Shown here: one piece after another, positions 34,415-43,488 of the stretch
How positions within the stretch are numbered: the stretch's first letter is position 1
Layout of the letters: every line of letters starts with the position of its first letter
Origin: Pseudomonas sp. St316
Lineage (GTDB): Bacteria; Pseudomonadota; Gammaproteobacteria; Pseudomonadales; Pseudomonadaceae
Direction: 5' to 3'
Assembly: GCF_018325905.1 (NCBI RefSeq)
Contig: NZ_AP021901.1
Location: 4,898,001 to 4,962,000, forward strand
Length of the DNA: 64,000 nt
Notes under the pieces: model-generated
Databases searched by the model: none
Seen by the model: only the letters and a program-made list of their open reading frames with translations
Told to the model about the DNA's origin: nothing
Position numbers and translations under genes: made by a program

Positions 34415-36673
34415 TCAAATACGCCGGGCGGCGTAACGCTTGAGCATGCTTGGCACATCGAGAATCAACGCGATGCGGCCGTCGCCGGTGATGGTGGCGC
34501 CGGACATGCCCGGGGTGCCCTGGAGCATCTTGCCCAACGGCTTGATGACCACTTCTTCCTGGCCCACCAACTGGTCGACGACGAAACCAATCCGCTGGGT
34601 GCCCACCGAAAGGATCACCACATGGCCCTCGCCCTGCTCTACGTGAGCGGCGGAGCTGACCAGCCAGCGCTTGAGGTAGAACAGTGGCAGTGCCTTGTCC
34701 CGTACGATCACCACTTCCTGGCCGTCCACCACGTTGGTGCGCGACAGGTCGAGGTGGAAGATCTCGTTGACGTTGACCAGCGGGAAGGCGAAGGCCTGGT
34801 TGCCCAGCATCACCATCAGGGTCGGCATGATCGCCAGGGTCAATGGGACCTTGATGACAATCTTCGAGCCCTGGCCCTTGGTCGAGTAGATATTGATCGA
34901 ACCGTTGAGCTGGGAAATCTTGGTTTTCACCACGTCCATGCCCACGCCACGGCCCGACACGTCGGAAATCTCGGTCTTGGTCGAGAAACCCGGGGCGAAG
35001 ATCAGGTTGTAGCACTCGGTGTCGCTCAGGCGGTCGGCGGCATCCTTGTCCATCACACCGCGCTTCACCGCGATGGAACGCAACACGTTCGGATCCATGC
35101 CTTTGCCGTCGTCGGAGATCGACAGCAAGATGTGGTCGCCCTCTTGCTCGGCGGCCAGGATCACCTTGCCGCCGCGGACCTTGCCTGAAGCTTCGCGCTC
35201 TTCCGGCGACTCGATGCCGTGGTCGACCGCGTTGCGCACCAAGTGGACCAGCGGGTCGGCCAGGGCCTCGACAAGGTTCTTGTCGAGGTCGGTCTCTTCA
35301 CCCACCAGTTCCAGGTTGATTTCTTTCTTGAGCTGACGAGCCAGGTCGCGAACCAGACGCGGGAAGCGCCCGAAGACTTTCTTGATCGGCTGCATGCGGG
35401 TCTTCATGACCGCGGTCTGCAGGTCCGCCGTGACCACGTCCAGGTTCGACACGGCCTTGGACATGGCTTCGTCCTGGCTGTTGAGGCCCAGGCGCACCAG
35501 ACGGTTACGCACCAGCACCAGTTCGCCGACCATGTTCATGATCTCGTCCAGGCGTGCGGTATCGACCCGGACGGTGGTCTCGGCTTCGCTGGCCGGTTTT
35601 TCCGCAGGCGCAGCCGCGGCCGCGCGGGCTGGTGCCGGCGCCGCAGCAGCGGCAGGCTTGGCGGGTTCGGCCTTGGGTTCCGGTGCCTTGGCAGCGGGTT
35701 TGGGCACTGCCTTGGCCGCCGGTGCAGCCGCCGTGGCGGTGGCAGGCGCAGCAGAAGCGGTACCCACTTCGCTGAACTTGCCCTTGCCATGCAGCTCGTC
35801 GAGCAGTGATTCGAATTCGTTGTCGCTGATCAAGTCGCCACCTGCGACAGCGGCAGCGGGCTTGGCCGGTGTCGGCGCCGAAGCGATGGCTGAATCCAGC
35901 GCGTCAACGGCAAAGGTGCCCTTGCCATGCAACTGATCGAGCAAGGCTTCGAATTCGTCGTCGGTGATGTCCGAGCTGTCGCCCGCCGCTTTCGGGGCGG
36001 CCGGGGCCGCCGGCGGGACCGCGGCATCAGGCGCGAACTGGCCCTTGCCATGGAGCTGGTCGAGCAGTGACTCGAACTCGGCATCGGTGATTTCATCGCT
36101 GGCAGCCCCAACGGCGGCCGGCGCAGCGGGTGCAGCCGGAGCGACCGGTGCCTCGGCCTGAGCCTTGACGGTATTGAGGGAGTCCAGCAGTTGTTCGAAT
36201 TCATTATCAGTGATGTCGCCCGATGCCTCGGCGACCGGCTCTTCAACCGCAGCCTCGGCAACCGGAGCCGCTTCATCAGCCGATTGCGGCTCGGCCAGAC
36301 GCGACAGCGCAGCGAGCAGCTCGGGGGTGGCGGCGGTGATCGGCGAGCGCTCGCGCACTTCACTGAACATGCTGTTGACCGCATCCAGCGCTTCAAGCAC
36401 CACGTCCATCAACTCCGAATCAACGCGACGCTCACCCTTGCGCAGGATGTCGAACACGTTTTCGGCAATGTGACAGCACTCCACCAGCTCGTTGAGCTGG
36501 AGGAAGCCGGCGCCTCCTTTTACAGTGTGGAAACCGCGAAAGATTGCGTTGAGCAGATCCGCATCATCCGGCCGGCTTTCCAGCTCGACCAATTGCTCGG
36601 ACAGTTGCTCAAGAATCTCGCCAGCCTCAACCAGGAAATCCTGAAGGATCTCTTCATCGGCGCCGAAGCTCAT
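34415..36673 (-). CDS. cheA: Chemotaxis histidine kinase CheA
   Basis: This 752-residue kinase has an Hpt/P1 domain with phospho-accepting His49 in RGFHTVKGGAGF. A long low-complexity linker follows (130-390) with four repeats of an ITDxEFExLLDxLHGKG peptide. The dimerisation domain (VRVDTARLDEIMNMVGELVL), the ATPase domain (LVHLVRNAVDHGIE; DDGKGMD; GRGVGMDVVK) and a CheW-like P5 domain complete it. It phosphorylates CheY and CheB in the polar array. No obvious P2 fold is visible in the linker. It follows cheZ by 31 bp. Confidence 0.96.
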   Translation of the reverse strand: MSFGADEEILQDFLVEAGEILEQLSEQLVELESRPDDADLLNAIFRGFHTVKGGAGFLQLNELVECCHIAENVFDILRKGERRVDSELMDVVLEALDAVNSMFSEVRERSPITAATPELLAALSRLAEPQSADEAAPVAEAAVEEPVAEASGDITDNEFEQLLDSLNTVKAQAEAPVAPAAPAAPAAVGAASDEITDAEFESLLDQLHGKGQFAPDAAVPPAAPAAPKAAGDSSDITDDEFEALLDQLHGKGTFAVDALDSAIASAPTPAKPAAAVAGGDLISDNEFESLLDELHGKGKFSEVGTASAAPATATAAAPAAKAVPKPAAKAPEPKAEPAKPAAAAAPAPARAAAAAPAEKPASEAETTVRVDTARLDEIMNMVGELVLVRNRLVRLGLNSQDEAMSKAVSNLDVVTADLQTAVMKTRMQPIKKVFGRFPRLVRDLARQLKKEINLELVGEETDLDKNLVEALADPLVHLVRNAVDHGIESPEEREASGKVRGGKVILAAEQEGDHILLSISDDGKGMDPNVLRSIAVKRGVMDKDAADRLSDTECYNLIFAPGFSTKTEISDVSGRGVGMDVVKTKISQLNGSINIYSTKGQGSKIVIKVPLTLAIMPTLMVMLGNQAFAFPLVNVNEIFHLDLSRTNVVDGQEVVIVRDKALPLFYLKRWLVSSAAHVEQGEGHVVILSVGTQRIGFVVDQLVGQEEVVIKPLGKMLQGTPGMSGATITGDGRIALILDVPSMLKRYAARRI
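35774..36220 (-). repeat. Four peptide repeats in the CheA linker
   Basis: In CheA the peptide appears at residues 152-167 (GDITDNEFEQLLDSLN), 193-213 (DEITDAEFESLLDQLHGKG and two more residues), 235-254 (DITDDEFEALLDQLHGKG) and 280-300 (DLISDNEFESLLDELHGKG). Spacing is about 41-46 residues, with Ala/Pro linkers between. The first copy lacks LHGKG. The DNA copies are similar too, around 35780-35836, 35920-35970 and 36040-36095. Confidence 0.9.
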
Positions 36674-36704
36674 TAATGGGGTGCTCCTAAAACAGGGCTA
36701 AAAC

Positions 36705-37490
36705 TCAGAATCCAAGGCTGGACAGCAAATCGTCCACATCGTCCTGACCGGACACAACGTCTTCTCTTTTATCGGCATGAATTTGCGGACCTTCACCCTG
36801 AGAGAGATGTTTTTGTGGATCTTTTTCAGCAAGCATCGCTTCACGGTCGTGTTCGATGCCCGCAAAGCGGTCGACCTGGCTGGCCATCAACACCAGTTTG
36901 AGCAAATTGCTTTCCACTTCGGTGACCAGCTGGGTCACGCGCTTGATCACCTGGCCGGTCAGGTCCTGATAGTCCTGGGCAAGCAAGATGTCGTTGAGGT
37001 TGCTGGCGACGGCGCGGTTCTCGGTGCTGCTGCGTGTCAGGAAACCGTCGACCCGGCGGGCCAGCTCCCGAAACTCTTCGGCGCCGACTTCGCGCCGCAT
37101 GAACCGACCCCAGTCGGTGCTCAAGGCCTGGGCTTCTTCGCTCAGGCCATTGACCAGCGGCGTTGCGCTTTCCACCAGGTCCATGGTGCGGTTGGCCGCA
37201 GCCTCGGTCAGCTTGACCACATAACCCAGACGCTCGGTGGCATCGGTGATCTGCGAGACTTCCTCGGCCTGCGGCATATGCGGGTCGATCTGGAAATTGA
37301 CAATCGCGCTGTGCAATTCACGCGTGAGCTTGCCCACTTCCTGATACAGACCGCGATCACGGGTCTGGTTGAGCTCATGGATCATTTGAACCGCATCGCC
37401 AAAGCGACCTTTTTCAAGGCTGTCGACCAGTTCGCGGGCATGTTTTTTCAGGGTCGATTCGAAATCGCCCATTGAAGATTCGTTGTCCAT
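36705..37490 (-). CDS. cheZ: CheY-P phosphatase CheZ
   Basis: This 261-residue helical protein contains LLAQDYQDLTGQVIKRVTQL near residue 160, with the catalytic Asp/Gln pair of CheZ, and a C-terminal CheY-binding tail (ending QDDVDDLLSSLGF). It dephosphorylates CheY. It is between cheY (18 bp) and cheA (31 bp). Confidence 0.95.
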   Translation of the reverse strand: MDNESSMGDFESTLKKHARELVDSLEKGRFGDAVQMIHELNQTRDRGLYQEVGKLTRELHSAIVNFQIDPHMPQAEEVSQITDATERLGYVVKLTEAAANRTMDLVESATPLVNGLSEEAQALSTDWGRFMRREVGAEEFRELARRVDGFLTRSSTENRAVASNLNDILLAQDYQDLTGQVIKRVTQLVTEVESNLLKLVLMASQVDRFAGIEHDREAMLAEKDPQKHLSQGEGPQIHADKREDVVSGQDDVDDLLSSLGF

Positions 37491-37508
37491 AGCTCCCCCG
37501 TGGCGCCG

Positions 37509-37880
37509 TTAACCGATGCGTTCGAAGATTTTTTCGATCTTCTCTTTCAACGCCTGGGCCGTGAAGGGTTTGACCACATAGCCGTTTACACCGGCCTGGG
37601 CCGCTTCGATGATCTGCTCGCGCTTGGCTTCGGCGGTCACCATCAGCACCGGAAGGTGCTTGAGTTTTTCGTCGGCACGCACCTGGCGCAACAGGTCGAT
37701 ACCGGTCATGCCCGGCATGTTCCAGTCGGTGACCAGAAAATCGAAGTTGCCACTGTGCAACATCGGAAGCGCAGTGGTTCCGTCATCTGCTTCGGCCGTG
37801 TTGGTGAACCCAAGGTCACGCAACAGGTTTTTTATGATCCGCCGCATCGTTGAGAAGTCATCAACGATGAGGATTTTCAT
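37509..37880 (-). CDS. cheY: Chemotaxis response regulator CheY
   Basis: This 123-residue single receiver domain starts [20 protein letters not shown] and has the phospho-acceptor Asp in [12 protein letters not shown], then [10 protein letters not shown] and [10 protein letters not shown] (Thr and Lys switch residues). Phosphorylated CheY binds FliM and FliN. The ATG at 37880 fits the usual CheY length; the frame to 37904 adds eight residues. A region of about 167 bp upstream separates it from fliA. Confidence 0.97.
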   Translation of the reverse strand: MKILIVDDFSTMRRIIKNLLRDLGFTNTAEADDGTTALPMLHSGNFDFLVTDWNMPGMTGIDLLRQVRADEKLKHLPVLMVTAEAKREQIIEAAQAGVNGYVVKPFTAQALKEKIEKIFERIG

Positions 37881-38047
37881 GTTCTTGTCCAATTCGACCT
37901 CCAAGCAGTCTTAAACGCGCCCAGCACCTGGACGCGCCATTTCAATCAATCCGGCACAACACTCGACAACGGTCTGGAGCACAACGGATGGAGACTGGCG
38001 CAGTACCTGCCAGGCCAGCCTCGTTCGCAGTGTCCCCACACTGCCTG

Positions 38048-38791
38048 TCAACGCGCTCGCCACTCCCCCAAACGCCCCCGCAAACGGGCCGCGCACTGGC
38101 TGTGTAACTGGCTGACCCGCGATTCGCTGACCCCCAGGACCTCACCGATTTCCTTGAGGTTCAGCTCTTCGTCGTAGTACAGCGCCAAGACCAGCCGCTC
38201 ACGCTCCGGCAAATTGGCAATCGCATCCGCCAGCGCGCTCTGGAAACGTTCATCTTCCAGATCACGCGACGGCTCCATGTGAGCACTCGCGTTATCCTCG
38301 TGCAGCCCTTCATGTTCGCCGTCCTGCAACAGGTCGTCGAAACTGAACAGGCGGCTGCCCAAGGTATCGTTCAAAATCCCGTAATAATCGTCGAGACTCA
38401 ATTGGAGTTCGGCCGCAACCTCGTGATCTTTAGCGTCACGCCCGGTTTTAGCTTCAATTGCCCGAATTGCATCACTGACCATGCGGGTATTGCGGTGTAC
38501 CGAACGTGGCGCCCAATCGCCCTTGCGGACTTCATCGAGCATGGCTCCGCGAATGCGAATACCGGCATACGTCTCGAAACTCGCGCCCTTGCTCGCGTCG
38601 TATTTGTTCGACACTTCGAGCAGGCCGATCATGCCCGCCTGGATCAAGTCTTCGACCTGGACACTGGCCGGCAACCGCGCCAGCAAGTGATAGGCGATAC
38701 GCTTGACCAGTGGCGCGTAACGCTCGATCAATTCGTATTGGGCGTCCCGTGCCGATTTTTTGTAGAGATGGTTGTAACCGCTGGCTGTCAT
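38048..38791 (-). CDS. fliA: RNA polymerase sigma factor FliA (sigma-28)
   Basis: This 247-residue sigma factor has region 2 (LVKRIAYHLLARLP, DLIQAGMIGLLEVSNKYD, SFETYAGIRIRGAMLDEVR), region 3 and region 4 (LPERERLVLALYYDEELNLKEIGEVLGVSES). It transcribes late flagellar genes such as flagellin and some che genes, and is held by FlgM until hook completion. The ATG at 38791 overlaps the fleN stop. The longer frame (to 38914) runs back through fleN. Confidence 0.96.
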   Translation of the reverse strand: MTASGYNHLYKKSARDAQYELIERYAPLVKRIAYHLLARLPASVQVEDLIQAGMIGLLEVSNKYDASKGASFETYAGIRIRGAMLDEVRKGDWAPRSVHRNTRMVSDAIRAIEAKTGRDAKDHEVAAELQLSLDDYYGILNDTLGSRLFSFDDLLQDGEHEGLHEDNASAHMEPSRDLEDERFQSALADAIANLPERERLVLALYYDEELNLKEIGEVLGVSESRVSQLHSQCAARLRGRLGEWRAR

Positions 38792-39618
38792 AGCACGGGC
38801 CCTGCTGTTTGTTGCACAAGACGCTCGACGAAAAATTCCAGATGCCCGCGCGGGTTTGCCGGCAACGGCCAGGTATCGACCTTCTGGGCGATCGCCTTGA
38901 ACGCCAGCGCGCATTTGGAACGTGGAAAGGCTTCATAAACGGCACGTTGCTTCTGGACAGCCTTGCGTACGCTTTCGTCGTAGGGCACGGCGCCGACGTA
39001 TTGCAGGGCAACATCCAGGAAGCGATCCGTGACCTTTGTCAACTTGGCGAACAGGTTGCGTCCTTCCTGGGGGCTCTGGGCCATATTGGCCAGGACGCGG
39101 AAGCGGTTCATGCCATAGTCGCGGTTAAGCAGCTTGATCAAGGCATAGGCGTCGGTGATGGACGTCGGTTCGTCGCAGACCACCAGCAGCACTTCCTGGG
39201 CAGCGCGTACGAAACTGACGACCGAGTCGCCTATACCGGCCGCGGTGTCGATCACCAGCACATCGAGGTTGTCGCCGATGTCGCTGAAAGCCTGGATCAG
39301 GCCGGCGTGTTGGGCCGGCGTCAGGTGGACCATGCTCTGGGTGCCGGAGGCGGCCGGCACGATACGAATCCCGCCCGGCCCCTGTAACAGCACGTCGCGC
39401 AGTTCGCAGCGGCCTTCGATCACGTCCGCCAGGGTGCGTTTGGGTGTAAGCCCCAGTAGCACGTCGACGTTCGCCAGGCCCAGGTCGGCGTCCAGCAGCA
39501 TGACCCGTCGGCCAAGCTCTGCCAGAGCCAGGGACAAGTTCACTGACACGTTAGTCTTCCCGACGCCACCTTTGCCGCCGGTCACCGCGATCACCTGTAC
39601 GGGATGCATGCTGCCCAT
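38788..39618 (-). CDS. fleN: Flagellar number regulator FleN (FlhG)
   Basis: This 276-residue MinD-type ATPase has the deviant Walker A TGGKGGVGKTNVSVNLSLAL near residue 14-33 and VLVIDTAAGIGDSV near 125. In Pseudomonas it binds FleQ and antagonises it, so that only one polar flagellum is made. It overlaps fliA by 4 bp and follows flhF by about 116 bp. The frame start at 39618 (MGSMHPVQ) contains two possible starts, Met1 and Met4. Confidence 0.96.
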   Translation of the reverse strand: MGSMHPVQVIAVTGGKGGVGKTNVSVNLSLALAELGRRVMLLDADLGLANVDVLLGLTPKRTLADVIEGRCELRDVLLQGPGGIRIVPAASGTQSMVHLTPAQHAGLIQAFSDIGDNLDVLVIDTAAGIGDSVVSFVRAAQEVLLVVCDEPTSITDAYALIKLLNRDYGMNRFRVLANMAQSPQEGRNLFAKLTKVTDRFLDVALQYVGAVPYDESVRKAVQKQRAVYEAFPRSKCALAFKAIAQKVDTWPLPANPRGHLEFFVERLVQQTAGPVL

Positions 39619-39734
39619 GTTCGTTCTTTACCTTGTCTTACTTAGACGGAGGCCACATTACTGGCTGCGCGTTCGCATACGGAACAATGCCTGGCAGACC
39701 ATCGATGTAGGTACAAAAAATATTCATGATTACC

Positions 39735-41084
39735 TCAGCCGACCTGCTTGGTCGGGCTGTGGTAGATATCAGCGAACATATCAGCCATGGCTTCTTCGCT
39801 GGGTTCTTCCTGCATTTGCACACTCACGGCACGACTGACCAGTTGATGACGACGCGGCAGATGCAAATCATCCGGGATCCGCGGCCCGTCAGTCAGGTAG
39901 GCCACCGGTAATTCATGACCGATCGCCAGGCTCAACACCTCGCCCAGGCTTGCCGTTTCGTCCAGCTTAGTCAGGATGCAGCCGGCCAGCCCGCAGCGTT
40001 TATAGCTGTGGTATGCGGCGGTTAGAACCTGTTTCTGGCTGGTGGTTGCCAACACTAGATAATTTTTTGACTTGATGCCGCGTCCGGCCAGGCTTTCGAG
40101 CTGCATGCGCAGGGCCGGATCGCTGGCTTGCAGGCCGGCGGTATCGATCAGTACGACGCGCTTGCGCAGCAACGGTTCCAATGCCTGGGCCAGGGACTGG
40201 CCCGGATCCACATGGGTCACCGACACATTGAGGATCCGTCCCAGGGTCTTGAGTTGCTCCTGGGCACCGATGCGGAAACTGTCCATGCTCACCAGGGCGA
40301 TGCTCTGGGCGCCGTACTTGAGTACGTAGCGGGCGGCGAGCTTGGCCAGGGTGGTGGTCTTGCCCATGCCGGCAGGACCGACCATGGCAATCACCCCACC
40401 CTCTTCCAGTGGCTCGACTTCCGGCGTGGCGATCATCCGCGCCAGGTGCGCCAGCAACATGCGCCAGGCCTGGCGAGGCTCTTCGATACCATTGATCAGC
40501 GCCAGCAGGTCCCGGGACAACGGGCCGGACAGGCCGATGCGTTGCAGGCGACGCCACAGGTTGGCCTGGGCCGGACGGCTGCCTTGCAGCTGATTCCAGG
40601 CCAGGGAGCCGAGCTGGACTTCCATCAGCTCGCGCAGGCTGTTGAGTTCAAAGCGCATCGAGTCCAGGGCGCGCGGATCGATACCCCGGGCAGGCGCTGC
40701 GGGCGCCGGCTCAGGACGACGCGGTTCGGCGTGGGCCTGCTCGATCAGCGGTTCGGCGGCGGTCAACGGCAGGCCGGCCGTCAGCGGCTGACCAGCGAAC
40801 AATTGACGATTGGTGCCTGCCGCGCCCTCGCCTTCGCTGCTGCGCAGGCTCAGTTCGGCCTGGGCGCTGGCGATGCGCGATTGGGTCTTGCGCAGCTCGT
40901 CTTCGAGTTCCATGTTCGGAACCCGTGGAGCCAGCGCCGACAACTTGTAATCCAGAGCGGCGGTCAGTTCGACACCGCCAGCGATCCGGCGATTACCGAT
41001 GATGGCCGCTTCAGCGCCCAGCTCGTCACGAACCAGCTTCATGGCCTGACGCATATCGGCGGCGAAAAAACGCTTCACTTGCAT
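39735..41084 (-). CDS. flhF: Flagellar GTPase FlhF
   Basis: This 449-residue SRP-type GTPase has an N-terminal basic B domain (MQVKRFFAADMRQAMKLVRD), a linker, and a C-terminal NG domain with GTP motif VGPAGMGKTTTLAKLAARY (about 230-250), VLIDTAGLQ and TKLDETASLG. FlhF sets the polar site where the flagellum is built and works with FleN. It follows flhA by 11 bp and probably is read from the flhA promoter. Confidence 0.96.
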   Translation of the reverse strand: MQVKRFFAADMRQAMKLVRDELGAEAAIIGNRRIAGGVELTAALDYKLSALAPRVPNMELEDELRKTQSRIASAQAELSLRSSEGEGAAGTNRQLFAGQPLTAGLPLTAAEPLIEQAHAEPRRPEPAPAAPARGIDPRALDSMRFELNSLRELMEVQLGSLAWNQLQGSRPAQANLWRRLQRIGLSGPLSRDLLALINGIEEPRQAWRMLLAHLARMIATPEVEPLEEGGVIAMVGPAGMGKTTTLAKLAARYVLKYGAQSIALVSMDSFRIGAQEQLKTLGRILNVSVTHVDPGQSLAQALEPLLRKRVVLIDTAGLQASDPALRMQLESLAGRGIKSKNYLVLATTSQKQVLTAAYHSYKRCGLAGCILTKLDETASLGEVLSLAIGHELPVAYLTDGPRIPDDLHLPRRHQLVSRAVSVQMQEEPSEEAMADMFADIYHSPTKQVG

Positions 41085-41095
41085 AAACCACTACC

Positions 41096-43225
41096 TCAGC
41101 CGTTGGGCCCTACTGTCGCAACGATGGTCACTTGCTTGTTGTCCGGTATTTCCTGGTACGCCAGCACATGCAGCCCCGGGACCGCGAGGCGACCGAATCG
41201 CGAGAGCATCGCGCGAATCGGACCGGCCACCAGCAGGATCACCGGTTGGCCTTGCATCTCTTGCCGCTGGGCTGCTTCGATCAGCGAACGCTGCAGCTTC
41301 TCGGCCATGCTTGGCTCCAGCAGAACACCCTCTTCCGAGCCTTGTCCTGCCTTCTGCAGACTATTGAGCAATATCTGTTCCAACCTTGGCTCCAAGGTGA
41401 TCACAGGCAGCTCAGACTCAGTGCCTACAATGCTTTGGACGATTGCGCGGGACACGCCGACCCGAACCGCAGCCACCAGGGCGGCGGTATCTTGACTCTT
41501 GGAAGCGTTGTTGGCGATAGCCTCGGCAATACTGCGTATGTCGCGCACGGGCACCTGTTCGGCCAACAGCGCCTGCAGCACCTTTAGCAACTGCGACAAC
41601 GAAACCACGCCCGGCACCAGCTCTTCAGCCAGCTTCGGCGAGCCTTTGGCCAGTACTTGCAGGAGTTGCTGGACTTCTTCGTGGCCGATCAGCTCGCTGG
41701 AGTGCTTGTACAGGATCTGGTTCAAGTGGGTCGCCACCACCGTACTGGCGTCCACCACGGTATAACCGAGGGACTGGGCCTGGGCCCGTTGGCTGATTTC
41801 GATCCACACCGCTTCCAGGCCAAAAGCCGGATCCTTGGCGGTGATGCCGTTGAGGCTCCCGTAGACCTGGCCGGGGTTGATCGCCAATTCGCGGTCGGGA
41901 TAGATCTCGGCTTCGGCCAGGATCACCCCCATCAACGTCAGGCGATAGGCGCTCGGCGCCAGGTCGAGGTTGTCGCGAATGTGCACGGTGGGCATCAGGA
42001 AGCCCAGGTCCTGGGAAAGCTTCTTGCGCACCCCCTTGATCCGCGCCAGCAATTGACCACCCTGGTTGCGGTCGACCAACGGAATCAGGCGGTAGCCGAC
42101 TTCCAGGCCAATCATGTCGATCGGGGTCACGTCGTCCCAGCCCAGCTCCTTGGTTTCCATGGCGCGGGCCGGAGACGGCAGCAGTTCCTGCTGGCGCTTG
42201 ACCTCTTGCAAGGCCTGGACTTTCTGCACGTTCTGCTTCTTCCAGAACAGGTAGGCACCGCCTGCCGCCATGGCCGCCATGCTCAGGAAGGAAATGTGCG
42301 GCATCCCCGGCACCAGGCCCATCACCGCCATCAGGCCAGCAGCCACGGCCAGCGCCTTGGGCGAGGCGAACATTTGCCGGCCGATCTGCTTGCCCATGTC
42401 TTCGGAGCCCGAAGCGCGGGTCACCATGATCGCGGCCGCTGTGGATAACAACAGTGATGGCAATTGCGCCACCAAACCGTCACCAATGGTCAACAAGGCG
42501 TAGACCCTGCCGGCGTCGCCAAACGACATGTTGTGCTGGAAGATACCGACGGCCATGCCGCCGATCAGGTTGATGAACAGAATCAGCAAACCGGCGATGG
42601 CGTCACCGCGTACGAATTTGCTGGCACCGTCCATGGAACCGTAGAACTCGGCTTCCTGGGCCACTTCCAAGCGACGCAGCTTGGCCTGGCTCTGGTCGAT
42701 CAGGCCAGCGTTGAGGTCAGCGTCGATCGCCATCTGTTTGCCGGGCATCGCATCGAGGGTGAAACGCGCGCTCACCTCGGAAATCCGCCCGGCACCCTTG
42801 GTCACCACGACGAAGTTGATGATCATCAAGATGGCGAAGACCACGATACCGACCACGTAGTTACCGCCAATCACCACCTCACCGAAGGCCTGGATCACCT
42901 TGCCGGCGGCGGCGTGACCGTCCTGACCGTGAAGCATGACCACCCGGGTGGACGCCACGTTCAGCGCCAGGCGCAACAGCGTGGCCACCAGCAGGATGGT
43001 GGGGAATACGGCGAAATCCAGCGGCCGCAAGGCGTAGACGCACACCAGCAGCACGACGATCGACAGGGCGATGTTGAACGTGAAGAACACGTCCAGCAGG
43101 AACGGCGGCACCGGCAGCATCATCATGGCGAGCATGACCAGCAGCAACAGCGGCACGCCCAGATTACCCCGGCTGAGGTCTACGACATTGCTGCGCGCGG
43201 TGCTGAGTAACTGAGAGCGATCCAC
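41096..43225 (-). CDS. flhA: Flagellar export gate protein FlhA
   Basis: This 709-residue protein has about eight membrane helices in the N-terminal half and the FHIPEP region (DAMPGKQMAIDADLNAGLI), then a cytoplasmic nonamer-forming C-domain. It is the export gate that docks chaperone-substrate complexes. A GTG at 43225 (codes for MDRSQLLSTARSN) gives the usual 709-residue length and follows GGAACGGGGA; the open frame starting at 43303 adds 26 residues of no family similarity. A sigma-54-like site lies at 43287-43302. Confidence 0.96.
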   Translation of the reverse strand: MDRSQLLSTARSNVVDLSRGNLGVPLLLLVMLAMMMLPVPPFLLDVFFTFNIALSIVVLLVCVYALRPLDFAVFPTILLVATLLRLALNVASTRVVMLHGQDGHAAAGKVIQAFGEVVIGGNYVVGIVVFAILMIINFVVVTKGAGRISEVSARFTLDAMPGKQMAIDADLNAGLIDQSQAKLRRLEVAQEAEFYGSMDGASKFVRGDAIAGLLILFINLIGGMAVGIFQHNMSFGDAGRVYALLTIGDGLVAQLPSLLLSTAAAIMVTRASGSEDMGKQIGRQMFASPKALAVAAGLMAVMGLVPGMPHISFLSMAAMAAGGAYLFWKKQNVQKVQALQEVKRQQELLPSPARAMETKELGWDDVTPIDMIGLEVGYRLIPLVDRNQGGQLLARIKGVRKKLSQDLGFLMPTVHIRDNLDLAPSAYRLTLMGVILAEAEIYPDRELAINPGQVYGSLNGITAKDPAFGLEAVWIEISQRAQAQSLGYTVVDASTVVATHLNQILYKHSSELIGHEEVQQLLQVLAKGSPKLAEELVPGVVSLSQLLKVLQALLAEQVPVRDIRSIAEAIANNASKSQDTAALVAAVRVGVSRAIVQSIVGTESELPVITLEPRLEQILLNSLQKAGQGSEEGVLLEPSMAEKLQRSLIEAAQRQEMQGQPVILLVAGPIRAMLSRFGRLAVPGLHVLAYQEIPDNKQVTIVATVGPNG

Positions 43226-43286
43226 CAATATTCCCCGTTCCTGTGAAGCAAACTTTTGACGCCCAAAGGGGGCGCAGACGGGGTAT

Positions 43287-43302
43287 TGCAAGAAGCCTTC
43301 CA
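43287..43302 (-). promoter_or_regulatory. Predicted sigma-54 promoter of flhA
   Basis: Minus-strand TGGAAGGCTTCTTGCA has the invariant GG and GC with ten bases between them, a -24/-12 match. It is 62 bp before the GTG start of flhA. The match is weaker in the CACG stretch than at the other four sites. Confidence 0.6.
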
Positions 43303-43373
43303 ACTTTTGTCGAGGGCTGATTTGAGCGGGTTATGGGATTGGTCGACAGCATTCGGGCCAGCCACCGGAACCC

Positions 43374-43458
43374 GTGGGAGCGAGCTTGCTCGCGATGCGC
43401 CGACACATTCAACCTCATCGACCCAGGCAGACCGCTATCGCGAGCAAGCTCGCACACA
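43374..43458. repeat. REP doublet (inverted pair)
   Basis: GTGGGAGCGAGCTTGCTCGCGATGCG and an inverted copy ending GCAAGCTCGCACACA (one change in the GGGAGC core) flank about 40 bp, between flhB and flhA. It breaks the flagellar gene string and fits an flhB 3' end. Confidence 0.88.
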
Positions 43459-43488
43459 GGCCCGGTGGTTGGGGGTGTGCACGCTTGC

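Noticed and set aside
36769..36796. Possible FliA promoter inside cheZ, upstream of cheA
   Set aside because: A perfect GCCGATAA is present, but at the correct distance upstream there is no TCAAG-like -35, only GTGAA. It may be a chance match.
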